Assembly: GCA_030323885.1 (NCBI GenBank)
Contig: CM059190.1
Span: forward strand, 88,635,865-88,699,864
Length of the DNA: 64,000 nucleotides
Reading direction: 5' to 3'
Source: Branchipolynoe longqiensis
Lineage: Eukaryota > Annelida > Polychaeta > Phyllodocida > Polynoidae
Shown: one piece after another, positions 31,222 through 43,316 of the stretch
Layout of the letters: each line of letters opens with the position of its first letter
How positions within the stretch are numbered: the first letter of the stretch is position 1
Notes under the pieces: generated by a model
Databases searched by the model: none
The model's input: only the letters and a program-made list of their open reading frames with translations
Told to the model about the DNA's origin: nothing
Position numbers and translations under genes: made by a program

Positions 31222-31398
31222 CAGTAAAACCTCTCTAACCGAGCACCTCCAGAGATCGACCACTCGCCTATATCAATTGCTTTATTTGAGTCCCCAAAAT
31301 ACCATTGTAACCATATTCTAACTCCCTAAACCGACCACCTCCCTAAATGGACCACTTAAATTCGGTCCCATGGTCGGTCGATTTAGAGAGGTTTTACT
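31222..31398. mobile_element. Pogo-like MITE (family D)
   Basis: CAGTAAAACCTCTCTAACCG at the left and GGTTTTACT (reverse TIR) at the right. TA-rich flanks. A sister copy follows 15 bp downstream. Confidence 0.75.
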
Positions 31399-31413
31399 TC
31401 ATATATATATATA

Positions 31414-31591
31414 CAGTAAAACCTCTCTAACCGACCACCTCCACAGATTGACCACTCTCCTATATCGATCGCTTTATTTGGGTCCCAACAATATCATTGT
31501 AACCATATTCTAATTCCCTAAACCAACTGCCTCCCTCAATGGACCACTTAAATTCGGTCCCAAGGTCGGTCGGTTTAGAGAGGGTTTTACT
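31414..31591. mobile_element. Pogo-like MITE (family D), tandem neighbour
   Basis: Same orientation and structure as the preceding copy, with CAGTAAAACCTCTCTAACC and AGAGAGGGTTTTACT ends. Followed by a TA-rich microsatellite (31599-31676). Confidence 0.75.
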
Positions 31592-31608
31592 TTATATATG
31601 TAAATATG

Positions 31609-31639
<31 letters not shown>

Positions 31640-31756
31640 ATATGTATATATATATGTATATATATCTATATATATGCAGACCAGATTTGATGGGATTCCC
31701 CTCGAATCTCACTCCTACATGGCAATCATGCGGTTATACAAAAAATCAGGAGGACT

Positions 31757-31925
31757 TAAAATTGTATAATCCGACCAAGTTCTAACATTTTCAAAACCTA
31801 CACACTTTCCTACGTTTGATCCTACATGCCTGATTTGGATACTGGAACACTTAAAAAAAACATATCTTGCTCCATGAAAGCTACAGTAGAGGGTCTAAGC
31901 TTGGGCAGGATATGCAGATACAACT
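31757..31925. repeat. Left half of a family C MITE
   Basis: TTAAAATTGTATAATCCGAC, then CATTTTCAAAACCTACACAC and TTTGATCCTACATGCC as in family C. It breaks off before the central palindrome. Confidence 0.5.
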
Positions 31926-31949
31926 TTGTCGAAAACAATCATTTCCATT

Positions 31950-32362
31950 GCTTTCTTCCCCCCTCCTCCCTCCTCCAACCTCCTCCTTCCACCATCCACC
32001 CACTTCCATCTTCCCTCCTCCCTCCTCACTCCTCCCTCCTCCCTCCCCCTCCTCCCCCACCTTCCCCATCTCCCTCCTCCCTCCTACCTCCACCTTCCCC
32101 TCCTCCCTCCACTCTCCTCCCTCCTCCCTCCTCCCTCCTTCATCCCCCTCCTCCCCCCTTGCTCCTCCTTCCTCCCTCCTCCCTCCACCAACCTTCCTCC
32201 TCCTACCACCTTCCTTCCTCCCACTCCACCTTCCCCATCTCCCTCCTCCCTCCTTCATCTCACTTCCTCCCTCCTGCCTTCTCCCTCTCCTCCTCCCTCC
32301 TCCCCTCCTTCTCCCTCCCTCCTCCTCCCTCCTACATCCTCCCTCCTCCCTCCTCCCTCCAC
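31950..32362. repeat. CTCCCTCCT polypyrimidine tract
   Basis: About 410 bp of almost pure C and T on the plus strand (CCTCCCTCCT words). The serine/proline/leucine-rich ORFs in three frames are compositional artefacts. Confidence 0.9.
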
Positions 32363-32459
32363 CGTCCTCTCCAATATTCCCGTCTCGGTTGTTCCCACCC
32401 TTTTTACAAGGCCCCCTCTGATTGGCTACTTGATTTGATCGTCTGTTCGTAGTCCCGCC

Positions 32460-32740
32460 ACGAGAGAAAGGCTCCGTTTGGGCAGGCGCGAATTCGCGTC
32501 TGCGCTTTTACAAACAAATAAACCAAGAAAATGATCAATGATACTTATGCAAACCTTGTGAAAAGATTATATCTTCAAGTCCATTTATTATTCATATGCA
32601 TTTTCATTCCATCTATTGTATGTTTTGATCATCATTAAAATGGGTCGTCCAATGTTTTCAACATTTTTATGGTAATAAACATCATGTAAATATTTTATAT
32701 ATATATATATATATAAAAATGTATGTATGTATTAAATAAT
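32460..32740. other. Unrecognised AT-rich spacer
   Basis: No repeat-family or coding signal, apart from a short TA run near 32697-32717. Confidence 0.35.
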
Positions 32741-33145
32741 TAATTCCTATCATAGTAGACATTTTAAATTGCTTTTAGGTTCCTTGGGAATTTATCCCTG
32801 CTATAAATAATATACGTATTAATCCCTATCCGAGGAGACATTTAAAAACTGCTTGTAGCTTCCAGGGAATTTGGCCTTGCCGTGAAAGTATATTAATTCC
32901 TATCTAAGCAGACATCTTTAATTTGTGTGTAGTTCCAGTAAATTTGGCCCTGTTGTGAAGGTAAGTTAATTCCTATCTAATTTCTAAGCAGACATTGTAA
33001 AACTGTTTGTAGATTCCAAGGAATTTGGCCTTCCCGTGAAAGTATATTCATTCCTATATAAGCAGATAATTATTAATTTGTTTGCAAGTTCCAGGGAATT
33101 TGGCCTTCCTGTGAAAGTATGCTAATTCCTATCAGAGCACACACA
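32741..33145. repeat. Imperfect 80-bp tandem repeat, about five units
   Basis: Units share TTAATTCCTATC, AGCAGACAT, TTCCAGGGAATTTGGCC and GTGAAAGTATA. Unit length varies between about 75 and 90 bp. Confidence 0.85.
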
Positions 33146-33435
33146 CACATTTTATAACCGCTTGTAGAGTTCTGGCCCCACGGTGAAGATGTCTCGGCTA
33201 CACTGATCCCGTGAGAAGGGGGGAAGGATGGGTGGTGTATGTGGTGTATATAGCGTAGTATAACACAGTTCCGCTTATTGAACCCATCCCTCACTGCGCC
33301 ATTGATTGGTGTAAGAAGCGTGTACTGAGATGCCACCAGTCTCCCAGCATGCCTGCCGCAAACCCGCGCATGCGCAGATCTAGCAGGGACATAAAACTAG
33401 AAGGAAACACCTAAGCCGAGATGCATGGTGGGATA

Positions 33436-33630
33436 CAGTCAAACTCTCTAACCAACCACCTTCACAAATCGACCAGTCCCCTATATTGATCGCTTTGATT
33501 TGGGTCCCAAATGATCACCCATACAATACCATTGTAACCCTTTTTAAAAAACCTCCCTAAACCAACCACCTCCCTAAATGGATCATTTAAAGTCGGTGCC
33601 ACAGTCTGTCGATTTAGAGAGGTTTTACTG
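33436..33630. mobile_element. Pogo-like MITE (family D)
   Basis: Degenerate left TIR CAGTCAAACTCTCTAACC and good right end AGAGAGGTTTTACTG. Downstream flank GCCTGGCTGCCCTAGAGGG recurs after the copy at 38935-39129. Confidence 0.7.
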
Positions 33631-33852
33631 TATATTAAGCCTGGCTGCCCTAGAGGGAAGGATATAGCAGTTTGGGAGGTGGGAGGATAAAAAGCTATGG
33701 AAAAAAATATATTGTGGCCAAAATTAAAATATACAAATAGAGGAACCATCCACATTGAGGCTGAGGTGCGGGTCGATGTATGATTTCCTGCGGTATCTTC
33801 TCTAAGCCCATAACCCTCACCACAGCAACTATTCCAGAATGCTAACATATGA

Positions 33853-34067
33853 AGAGTTCAGGCACAAAACCCTGTAAACGCCAATCCAACATGTTGATTA
33901 AAATAATGAGTAAGTCGCATCGTGGCTTCTTTTCATCGCTGAACAGCAATAGTCTCAATTTGGTAGTAGCCTTGTCATCTTATCTGTTAGTAGTTATGTT
34001 AGTTTTTTGTGTCTTTTTGTGTAATTTTTGTTGGTGCCTGATATTACCTGATATCACCTGAAACTCT
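33853..34067. mobile_element. Family G MITE
   Basis: Left AGAGTTCAGGCACAAAAC. The right end GGTGCCTGA is separated from AACTCT by a short expansion of TATTACCTGATATCACC type. An open frame across it is not convincing. Confidence 0.55.
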
Positions 34068-34269
34068 TCGATGATCGATTAGTATGTGCTGGTTCTGACT
34101 GGTGTTGCATTGTTACATACTTATACGCAGTAAGCTTGTATAATTTACTCTGACCCCTGTTGAATCTGACTATATCGCCATCTGACCGAAACATCCACGG
34201 AACACAATTCCGACATTCAACACTTTGGGCGTCGAGATCAAAACCCTCTATCTCGACCGGCTTGCTATA

Positions 34270-35011
34270 AGGGGCCTGTCACACTACGACGTACTGCGTC
34301 AGCTCGTGCTCAACGTTCGAAAATTTGCCATTGCCATTGAATTCATCAAACTTTTCAGCAGCGGGGGATAAAAATGGGCGTACACACAACGTACAGACGA
34401 TGTACACACAATGTACATAACATATGCAGAAGGTATCACTGACCTATTGCTCGTGTAATGAGAGCGTTCATGTGCCTCACAAAACATTAGCAAAACGTTC
34501 GCAAAACACTCGCATATGCTCATGGTACGCTGACCAACGTTACGCATGTGACTCCATTGCTAAGTATATGCATATATGCTAAGTATGCTGGAGATATGGC
34601 AGGCATACGTTTGAAGTACATTAGGAGTACATCATGCATCCGTTGGCAGTATGTGGACTGTACGCAGACTGCATGTTCCCACCAGCTGAATGTATGGCTA
34701 ACGTGTCCCTACGTACCTCGACCTACCCCTAACTTGCTCCGAATGTACACCAACGTACACCTAGCGTACACATAGTGTATGAGGAACGTATGAGCCGTAC
34801 GGTGACATACACTGAAATTTTGAACATGCACAAACATTTTTGAGCACCTCAACGCATGCCGACGTGAGACAACCTATAACGCTGTATCCCGAGCGTACAT
34901 AACGTATGCCCAATGTATACATAATGTATGATGCCATACGCTGATGTGTTGGTCAAAAATCACATACATTGGCATACGCTAAGGCCATACGTCGTAGTGT
35001 GACAGCCCCTT
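34270..35011. mobile_element. Family A MITE with a CGTAC/GTATGC core
   Basis: TA at 34268-34269 and 35012-35013. Left AGGGGCCTGTCACACTACGA and inverted right AAGGGGCTGTCACACTACGA are strong TIRs. The core is made of CGTACAC, AACGTAC and GTATGC words, unlike other members. It sits in what looks like a decayed pogo-like element: GGATTAACGAGGGTTGACTG follows on the right. Confidence 0.85.
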
Positions 35012-35131
35012 TAGCTGACATTGGGTGCGGTGAACAAAGTAGTCTGGATTAACGAGGGTTGACTGTATATATATATCAATTATTTGAACCAACATGAAGA
35101 GCAAAATGACATGGAGAGCTTTGGGTTTGTG

Positions 35132-35487
35132 TTAAAGTTGCATAGTCCGATAAAAACATCAAGTTTTCAAAAGCGAAACACTTATCTACATTTGAACCTA
35201 CACACCCAACTTTTACGCTGGTGCATTTATTAAGTATATGTTGCTACATAGAAGGGCAAACTAAGTCAATGTAATATAACCTGTTACTGGTGAATCCTAT
35301 GGAGTCAGAGTTTTGGCAAGCATGCCAAAAATAATTTGGCATGTTTATATACTCCATATATCTGCCAAGTTAGCGATTTTAAAGCAAAGTTACTTCAAAC
35401 TAAAGTGAGGTAGATTATAACGATCAACCTAATGTATTTATCTCAGAAAATGACATGAATTCAAAACCATCGACTATGCAACTTTAA
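35132..35487. mobile_element. Family C MITE, TTAA target sites
   Basis: TTAA at 35132-35135 and 35484-35487. Left AGTTGCATAGTCCGATAAAA and right AAAACCATCGACTATGCAAC. The central palindrome carries one change (GGCAAGCATGCC). Confidence 0.8.
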
Positions 35488-35674
35488 TTCACCATTGTTG
35501 TGGCAGAAAATCGACTATGTACAACACTTCGCAACCTGTGCTATATCACTGAGATAATGTATATAGCACACCAATAGTCAACCGTAGGGCGCCCAAATTA
35601 AAGCCTTGATTAACCCAGCTTTGTCTCCTAGTCAGCTGTGTCCGTGAGCAATGGCACCTATATTTGTTTGTTAT

Positions 35675-35997
35675 CGGGTGCGGTGACCGAATCGGTAGAG
35701 CGCGGCCCTCGCGTGTGGGAGATCGGAAATTCGGTTCCCGGTCGAGTAAAACCAATGACTTATAAAATTTATACTTGTTGCTTCCTAACCTGGCGCTCAG
35801 CATTAATAGGATAGGGCAAGGACTGGTTAGCTCAGTGTCAGGATAAGGTGACTGAGTGGGATATCGGGTCATGGTGCTGGTTACCTGATTTCCCAGTGGG
35901 GCAACACTATAAAGTCACCATGAGTGTGCACTGTCACAAGTTGGTACCCATCCTGATATGACCTTAGATGTTGCGAGGATGTAAAACTCCAACCTCC
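35675..35997 (+). repeat. MetaSINE-like SINE, full length
   Basis: Head GGTGACCGAATCGGTAGAGC (A box) and GGAAATTCGGTTCCCGG (B-box region), then GGATAAGGTGACTGAGTGGG, and end GATGTTGCGAGGATGTAAAA. A well-preserved reference copy. Confidence 0.85.
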
Positions 35998-35999
35998 AC

Positions 36000-36955
36000 C
36001 ACCCGATGTGTATTTGTTTTTAACTCCGTTAATCCAGATCTGTAATCTCAGACTAATTAGACCTGTGTAATGGCCGACATTATCAAATTACCCTTACATT
36101 ATTAGATAGGGTGATGCAATCCCACTATCGCTATTCATTGTCTTTATAAAATCAATAATTATACATCTTAATTCGAAATTTCCCCATTCAAAAATGGTCT
36201 AATACAAATTGTCGTGCAATGTGCGACGGCCTTTTTGGGGTAAACAGACTGGGTGGATGAGGGATAGTTTAATGGGCTGGAATTAAAAGGATGAGCGTTA
36301 TTTAAGTGACTGCAAATGACTGGGGATTAATGAGGTCAACTGGTTATGAATTATGAGATATTAGCTTGAATCAGTAAGTGTGATGGCCTCCATTTATCTA
36401 GCTTCAATGCAATTGCTGTCATTCCTGTTTGTAAGGCCCGCCAAACACTACACGACAATTTGTCTTGAAGTCAGTTAATCGAGGATTGAGATTAATGTTC
36501 AAACATTAACTACCTGCACAGCTGAACCTAGGCTTGGATTATTGATGCGACTCAACACAACCCTTTACCCCCACAACACACCATCAATGTACCATGAATC
36601 TACAGATTAATTTTTTAATTAAATTATTAGATTTTGATATTAAATTATTTAGTCATTTTGAATAATTCTATTGTAATGATCTTCACCATGCAACTTAATT
36701 ATTGTTCTAATAATGATGAGCTTCACCAGGGTAAGTCGTGACATGCATAATTTTGTTGTGTTTTTTGTTGTTCATATTTTATTCGTCTGAATACATATTT
36801 TGTCAACGCAGAGGCACTGGTCTTCCAGCAGTTGGATCGATCAAATTCGTTTGTATTTGGCTGGTGTTAATTCGAACCCACAGTGAGCGAACCCTCAATT
36901 CATTTGGTCATCCATTCTGGCGCCCCTATGATGTATGTGATGCCTAGCAATGACT
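36000..36955. other. Largely unique spacer
   Basis: No coding region is supported. 36750-36890 (GAATACATATTTTG, then CTGGTCTTCCAGCAGTTGG) resembles 55790-55875 and, inverted, 26690-26790, so a low-copy repeat of unknown type is present. Confidence 0.4.
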
Positions 36956-37805
36956 AATGAAGCCTTGTGTCTAGCTATGACTAGTTGTGACTAGTTATGC
37001 TTAGTAACATCTACTGGTGCTTAATGGTTCCTAGTGATGCCTACTGATGCTGAGGTATGACTAGTTATGACTAGTTAGGTCTAGTGGTGCTTTGTTATAC
37101 CTATTTGGATCTAGTGATGCTCACTGACGCATAGTAGTATATAGTGGTATCTCATGGTATCTAGTGGTATATAGTGCGACCTAGTGGTACCTAGTTCTAC
37201 CTAGTGGTACATTGTGATACCCAGTGATGCCTTGTTGTACTTAATAGTACCTAGTGGTACCTAGTTCTAAGTAGTGGTATCTAGTGGTACCTAGTTATAT
37301 GTAGTGGTACCTTGTGGTACCTATCGGTACATTGTGATACCTAGTGATGCCTTGTTGTACTTAATAGTACCTAGTGGTACCCAGTTCTATGTAGTGGTAC
37401 CTAGTCATACCTAATCATACATTGTGATACCCAGTGATGCCTTGTTGTACCTAATAGTACCTAGTGGTACCTAGTTCTAAGTAGTGGCACCTATTGGTAC
37501 CTAGTGGTACCTAGTGGTACCTAGTGGTACCTAGTGGTACTCAGTGATGTGTTGATGTACCTAATAGTACCTAGTGGTACATAGTTATATGTAGTTGTAC
37601 CTAGTGGTACATTGTGATACTCAGTGATACATTGTTGTACCTAATAGTATCTAGTGGAACCTAGTTCTATGTAGTGGTACCTAGTGGTACCTAGTCGTAC
37701 ATTGTGATACCCAGTGATGCATTCTTGTACCTAATAGTACCTAGTGGTGCCTAGTTCTACATAGGGGTACCTAGTGGTGCCTAGCTATGCCTAGTGATGA
37801 CTGAT
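36956..37805. repeat. CTAGTGGTAC tandem array with higher-order structure
   Basis: A 10-bp word CTAGTGGTAC is repeated with variants for about 850 bp. A block containing CATTGTGATACCCAGTGATG and CTTGTTGTACTTAATAGTAC returns about every 95-125 bp, so units have been amplified at two scales. Confidence 0.9.
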
Positions 37806-37939
37806 GCAGATATGTCCTCCTAGTTAAATTGACCTTACCCATCACCAAGTGAGGTACTGCATATCAAATGTGCCAACTCTCCATATTTCCTTTTCCTGGA
37901 ACCGAGATCGTCTTTGACAGATGATGACAGGGTACATGT

Positions 37940-38200
37940 ATGTGTCTGCCCGTCCTGATATGACCTTAGATGTTGCCAGGAGGTACAGCCCAACAACCAA
38001 CCTGCATATGTGTGTAACTTTTATAATAAAATTGGCAATATAATTAACACCAGCGTATAAGGATATCCTGGGGTGTGGTATATACGAGGGGAAGTACTAT
38101 AAGTCTCCTCGAGTATGCACTGTCACAAGTTGGGACCCGTTCCGATATGACCAGTAGATGTTGACAGGAAGGAAAACCCCAATAAACAAATCGAACATAA
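37940..38200. repeat. MetaSINE 3' fragments
   Basis: TCCTGATATGACCTTAGATG (37950) and AAGTTGGGACCCGTTCCG (38127) with AGATGTTGACAGGAAGG are MetaSINE tail segments. The rest is lost. Confidence 0.5.
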
Positions 38201-38275
38201 TTCACTTCAACCGATGTGCTTGGAAAACAACACATATTATTATATACACTACTCACCAGAGACACAACACAAATA

Positions 38276-38450
38276 CAGTAAAGCCTCTCTAAATCGACCA
38301 ACCATGGGATGGACTTTAAGTGGTCAATTTCGGGAGGTGGTCGATTTAGTGAGTAAAGTATCCTTACAATGGTATTGTTGGGACCCAAATAAAGCGATCG
38401 ATTTAGGGGAGTGGTAGATATGTGGAGGGGTCGGCATAGAGGTTTTACTG
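38276..38450. mobile_element. Pogo-like MITE (family D), reverse orientation
   Basis: CAGTAAAGCCTCTCTAAATC at the left and GCATAGAGGTTTTACTG at the right. The internal order is reversed relative to the copy at 31222. Confidence 0.7.
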
Positions 38451-38659
38451 TATGGTCTTTATATCGGGTGGCTCGCAGGCACCAATGTATTACAAAGACA
38501 CTGAGTCGCATATCGCCCCCTACTGGCCTGCAGACGCATTAATTAAACATATCGATCATATAGCACCACAAAGACAAATATACAGGTTAATAGCAGACAA
38601 GCAATGCAGGTGGACTCCATTCCAAATAATATTCGCATAACAAGTTATACAACACGAAG

Positions 38660-38934
38660 CTTCCATCATACTCATAGATATATATATATATACAGATATA
38701 ATATGGCTATATATGGGGGGCATATATAGACAGCCGTATCAATATACATACATATGTTAAATATAGATACATATATAGATATATATATATAGAAATATAT
38801 AATATATATGTAAATATATCGATATGCACACCTATAGATATATATATACAGATATATATTTACATCGATATATACAGATATCTAAATTCACATATATATA
38901 TAGATAGATACAGTTATATATATATAGCTACATA
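38660..38934. repeat. TATA/GATA-rich microsatellite region
   Basis: Interrupted TATATA, ATAGATA and CATATA words for about 270 bp. Confidence 0.85.
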
Positions 38935-39129
38935 CAGTAAAACCTCTCTAACCGACCACCTCCAGAGATGGACCACTCCCCTATATCGATTGTGTTATTT
39001 AGGTCCCAAACGATCACTCTTAGAAATACCATTGTAACAATATAAAAAAAAAAACCTAAACCGATCACCTCCCTAATTGGACCATTTAAAGTCTGTGCCA
39101 TGGTCGGTCGATTTAGAGAGGTTTTACTG
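38935..39129. mobile_element. Pogo-like MITE (family D)
   Basis: CAGTAAAACCTCTCTAACCG at the left and TTTAGAGAGGTTTTACTG at the right. Contains a poly-A run (AAAAAAAAAA) absent from sisters. A good full-length copy. Confidence 0.8.
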
Positions 39130-39368
39130 CATATAAAGCCTGGCTGTCCTAGAGGGAAGAAGATGGCGAGGTTTTACTGTATATGTATAGAGGGAGATTG
39201 GAGCAAGGAGAAAGACAAACTGCCTATTGATGATGCTGGTGATGCATGGGTGTGCTAACCAGCGGATGTAGACACGTGACCTTTGTGTTGTTCGGCTGCA
39301 GCAGCTGGGACTATATGTCAGGCGCGGAGGTATATTTTAGTGTCGTGAGCTAAGGGGCACCCACTAGG

Positions 39369-39389
39369 CCCCCCCCCCCCCCCCCCCCC
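39369..39389. repeat. C21 homopolymer
   Basis: Twenty-one consecutive C. Length in such runs is often uncertain in assemblies. Confidence 0.9.
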
Positions 39390-39983
39390 GCCACCAGGTA
39401 CTCAACGTGGTAGTCACTAGATAAAAGATTCACCCTGTACTTGTAGTACACGGGTGAAGGACAACGTAGTCTAAATACGGGCGAAAATAGCTTTAGTATT
39501 GAACCTGAACTAGAAACTGCGGTTCCAGGATCCAATGGCTACATATATCGGCACATAGTTGGTGAAATGGGAGAGAATGCAAAAAGACAAGATGGCGGCC
39601 GTAGAACGCCGTCGATTTCACTTTTAAATCTTATTAAACTAGCTATTATATTATATTTTTCAACTCAAAGTTAGCGGGCTATCAATAAGACATGTGTAAA
39701 GAATAATTCTTGCTTCTTACATTGTGAAATTAGGCTCTCAATTCTTTGACCCGCATTTTCGCCAGCTTTTACATAAGGTTGGTTTGCACCCCTACTGCAG
39801 CAGTACGGGGTGAATCTTGTATCTAGGTAGTCACGTGCTCATGCTGAGTCACGTGGTACGTACTTCACTCACCCATCACTCAGTTCACTAATAAATATGT
39901 ATACTCATATTCACACCAAGGTGTCCAATAATGAAGTTGCATAATCTGATCTTTTTCAGTTTCTACCATATCTGTATATATTA

Positions 39984-40110
39984 CAGTAAAACCTCTCTTA
40001 CTAACTATCTCCACAGGTCGACCACTCCCCTATATTGATCGTTTTATTTAGTTCCCAAACAATCGCCTATCTAATACCATTGTTATCAAATGAAAAACTC
40101 CCTAAACCGA
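39984..40110. repeat. Truncated family D MITE
   Basis: CAGTAAAACCTCTCTTAC to AACTCCCTAAACCGACCACC. The right third is absent. Confidence 0.65.
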
Positions 40111-40119
40111 CCACCAAGT

Positions 40120-41272
40120 GCTGGTTCTGGCTAGTGCCGTTTGAACACTAGTGATCGCCTTGTTAACTAGCGGTATTTTACACGCTAGATTCCTTATAGG
40201 AAAAAGAACCCTAACTTCTGTGCGTGGAGGCCGGAAAGCATTAATGTATGATATTACTCAAGCGATAATATGCTTACTATATATGCTTACTATATCTACT
40301 TACTATGTCAGTTCCAAGAAATAGTAAGCCAACAGAAATTAAGTGTGGTAAAGTCTAATAGGGAAGGGTGGCTGGCTCCTCCTGCTGTGCTGCCTCCAGG
40401 TCATCTGCCTGTCACATCCCCTGCCCAGCTCTTTTATTCAGATGGAATGCACTCAAAGTAGAGGTATACAGTTGCTGGGAGTCTCCTCAGTCACACAGTA
40501 ACATGGCATTTCATTGACTGAACTCCTCCAGTCAGTGGTGGTGGGAGGCAGGGTGGGAGTGGGTGGACCCCCAGCACTCCCACCAGCCCCCTCCCCCCTG
40601 CTGGGTAAAGGGGTGGGGGGCCAACCCACCCACCCCAAGTCAGAGACATATGTTTCCATCAAGTTCACCAATTGCACTTAGATGGGAGTATCAACCCTAT
40701 TTATCTGTACATAACACCAGTGGTCACCAGTCCCTTAGATTGGGACAACTCGAGAATAGTAGGAGTTTCTACATACCTTACTTTGAGAATTACATATTGC
40801 ATCATATTTAGTTCATTAAACTGCCACCAGGTGGGGCAGGGAGGGCTCACTACACACACACACACTCCACCTCCCACCTCCAGCCTTACACCTAGATTTG
40901 ACAGGTCCTGCAAACACTCACACACACAACCCCCATGCATTGTCACCTGTCCCTCAGATATTGTCATCTGTAAATCATATCATAACAGGCACACAGAACT
41001 CAGTTTCTTAATTTAATTATTGTACTCATTCTGTGACATCCTTCACATACTATTTGTCTGGGTGAAGAAACCACAGTCTGCAACAACTGTATATGCTGTC
41101 CTTAGTTTCAGCATTTACCTCCCTTTATACAATATATAGTACCAACAGACTTCAATTCGGTAATACATGTAAATATACCAATACAGTAATAATTTGTCAG
41201 AGTTCTTATCTCCAGTGGTTATATTTTATGTAGAGCCCGATATTAATTATCACTTCACTTAATATACATAAT
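40120..41272. other. Unassigned sequence
   Basis: It contains GGGTGGGGGGCCAACCCACC-like and CACACACAC low-complexity patches but no clear gene. It adjoins the minus-strand frame at 41273-41800 and could belong to the same decayed element; this is speculative. Confidence 0.25.
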
Positions 41273-41800
41273 CTACCATGGTTTCCTTTTGTGCTTGGCG
41301 GTCTCCATGGCGTCCATTCTTGCAAGGATAATTTTATTTACTTCCGCCTGTTGGGCTAGCGTGTCGGCCAGTGACTGTTGCAGCAGTGTAAGTTGTCTTC
41401 CGGTGCATCCGTGTCATGCGCGGGTGGGACGGCTGCAGCCCGTCTCGGCTGGTTGCACGCTGGGGTGGGTCCTGGGGCCGGTGCGATGGCTGATCGCGGG
41501 CGACCGCGTGGTCAGGTAATGGTGGCTGCAGGGGCGGACTCCCGCTCGGGGGAGGGTCTGCGGCAGTGACGTTGAGTGGCGCATGGCATTTTGGAGAACA
41601 CGCCGGTAGGCTGGAGAATCTAAGAAAGCTGGGTGGTTGTCGGTGTTTGGCATCATGTGGCGAAGTGGCTGGTGGCTGGTGGCTGCGGTGTCTGGGGGAG
41701 GCCGGCGTGACATCATGACCTTTCGTTGGCATGAGATTCGGGGCCGCCCAGAGCCCGGCAGGGGTGAGAGGGGGGGGGGGGGGAGCGCAAATTACCCATG
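41273..41800 (-). pseudogene. Unidentified frame with C-terminal coiled coil, possibly transposon-derived
   Basis: One minus-strand frame reads through about 170 codons with a single TGA near 41420. It begins in a proline/histidine-rich region (HMMPNTDNHPAFLDSPAYRR) and ends in a helix likely to coil (LTLLQQSLADTLAQQAEVNK), then a basic tail and a stop. The layout recalls Myb/SANT-like accessory proteins of Harbinger-type transposons, but no DNA-binding domain was recognised. Overlapping frames on both strands are open because the DNA is GC-rich, so coding status is doubtful. Confidence 0.25.
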
Positions 41801-41839
41801 TTGTCAACCAACATGTACAATATACATAATCTGTCATGG

Positions 41840-42686
41840 TTTCAAAACTTGGTTTGAATATTATGTATATGTAGCTACCAACATTATAGAATGAATTAGG
41901 TATTATTAGAGAGGTTTTATAGGGCTACTTATATAATTGGAATATTATTATAATGCCTTTATAGAAATAACTGGATGATTTAAATATGATTCAAACAGTT
42001 GTCTTAATGCTTCACATATGAGTTTCGTGAAAAGGAGATATTTTAGAATTTATTTAAATTATTATTTATTTATGAACCAGACCTAAAAAGTCGGAATATT
42101 TTATAGCCTGTTCAAAATTGATATTGTGAACTGTGAATGTTGTTACTAATGAATGGTCCCCATAAGATCTAATAACGAAGATCCATTGTATAATCATACA
42201 GTGCAGATCGTATATTAGGACCTAGACAGAAACTGCAGAGGGACATATGAGGGGGACTACTTGTATTTTAGCTTCTTACTAACAAATGGTCTTTATAAGA
42301 TCTAATAACGAAGATCCATTGTATAATAGGACAGTCAGACACCCATTGTGAGAGAGTATTGCGCGGTGGTAATGTAATAAGAATTTCATAATCTTCTCTA
42401 TTTGTTGTTGTTCCTTTAAAAGGAAGTTGAGTGGGAGCTCCAAGTTATATGCCCTGACAGGAAGTGCGGCCATGTTTGATTTGTCTCATTAACTTCCACT
42501 TCCGGTTCACTCCCGGGGGCATCTTTCAACCTTTGTACTTTAACAGAGCTGATTTGTTTTTTGGGGGGTTTGTTTGCACTTCTTCCTTTGTTTAATTTAT
42601 TAAATAAATTGTGAGACAATTTACATGTCAATGTTATGCAATTCTCATCCATTGTATGTATGTGTTCGCCTATTTCGGTGCTTTCC

Positions 42687-42713
<27 letters not shown>
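41840..42713. other. AT-rich spacer
   Basis: ATAAGATCTAATAACGAAGA followed by TCCATTGTATAAT appears twice (near 42163 and 42296), a local duplication. A 90-residue minus-strand frame at 42416-42688 starts in a TA microsatellite and matches no family I know. Confidence 0.35.
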
Positions 42714-42718
<5 letters not shown>

Positions 42719-43097
42719 CTCTCAAAAGGTGCTAAGCAATATGGGACAAAACTTTGTCCATTGTAATGATCAACATACTATCTGCTTATGCATTTGCTCA
42801 GGATTCGCCTATTTCGGTGCTTTCCATATATATTTGTATATGAGACTGTCTCAAAAGGTGCTAAGCAATATGGGACAAAACTTTGTCCATTGTAATGAAC
42901 AACATACTATCTGCTTATGTATTTGCTCAGGATAAACTGATTTGTTTTTTACATGGTGTTTCATAATCCCAATGGAATACATATTGATTTGAAGCAAATG
43001 TCCTTGTGTTTTCAGTGTAACCATGTCTGTGCTGTTTTGTGTCAATCATTACAATGGATAAAAAGAAAAGATTTATCACCTTTTGAGAGAGGCTCAT
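42714..43097. mobile_element. Family H MITE preceded by a partial duplicate
   Basis: The full copy at 42841-43097 runs from GAGACTGTCTCAAAAGG to (inverted) GAGCCTCTCTCAAAAGG. A partial copy (42716-42800) repeats the first 85 bp, and the shared TTCGCCTATTTCGGTGC flank appears before both, showing a local tandem duplication. Confidence 0.65.
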
Positions 43098-43316
43098 ATA
43101 TATATATATGTGTGTATTATAATGGATTATAATAATATAAATAAAAACGCATAATCCTAGGTTTAATTATAATAGTGTATTATTATATATATATGTATAT
43201 AAATATATATGTATATATGTATATTTCCTATTTGAGATATTGAAACAAAACACAGTTTAAGAAAATTGCATGTCTTTATGTCAAATATATTAAATTATGT
43301 TTGTTTTCTTTTACAG

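Noticed and set aside
31826..32452. 208-residue serine/proline/leucine-rich frame and its overlapping partners
   Set aside because: Compositional artefact of the CTCCCTCCT tract, open in three plus frames at once.
35680..35760. Functional tRNA gene (A and B boxes at correct spacing)
   Set aside because: The head is continuous with a full SINE body and is repeated in more than ten places; there is no complete acceptor stem.
36956..37805. CRISPR-like array
   Set aside because: No unique spacers between repeats; a contiguous 10-bp tandem repeat in a eukaryotic intron.
42416..42688. 90-residue minus-strand frame
   Set aside because: Starts in a TA microsatellite, matches no known family, and part of the DNA is locally duplicated.
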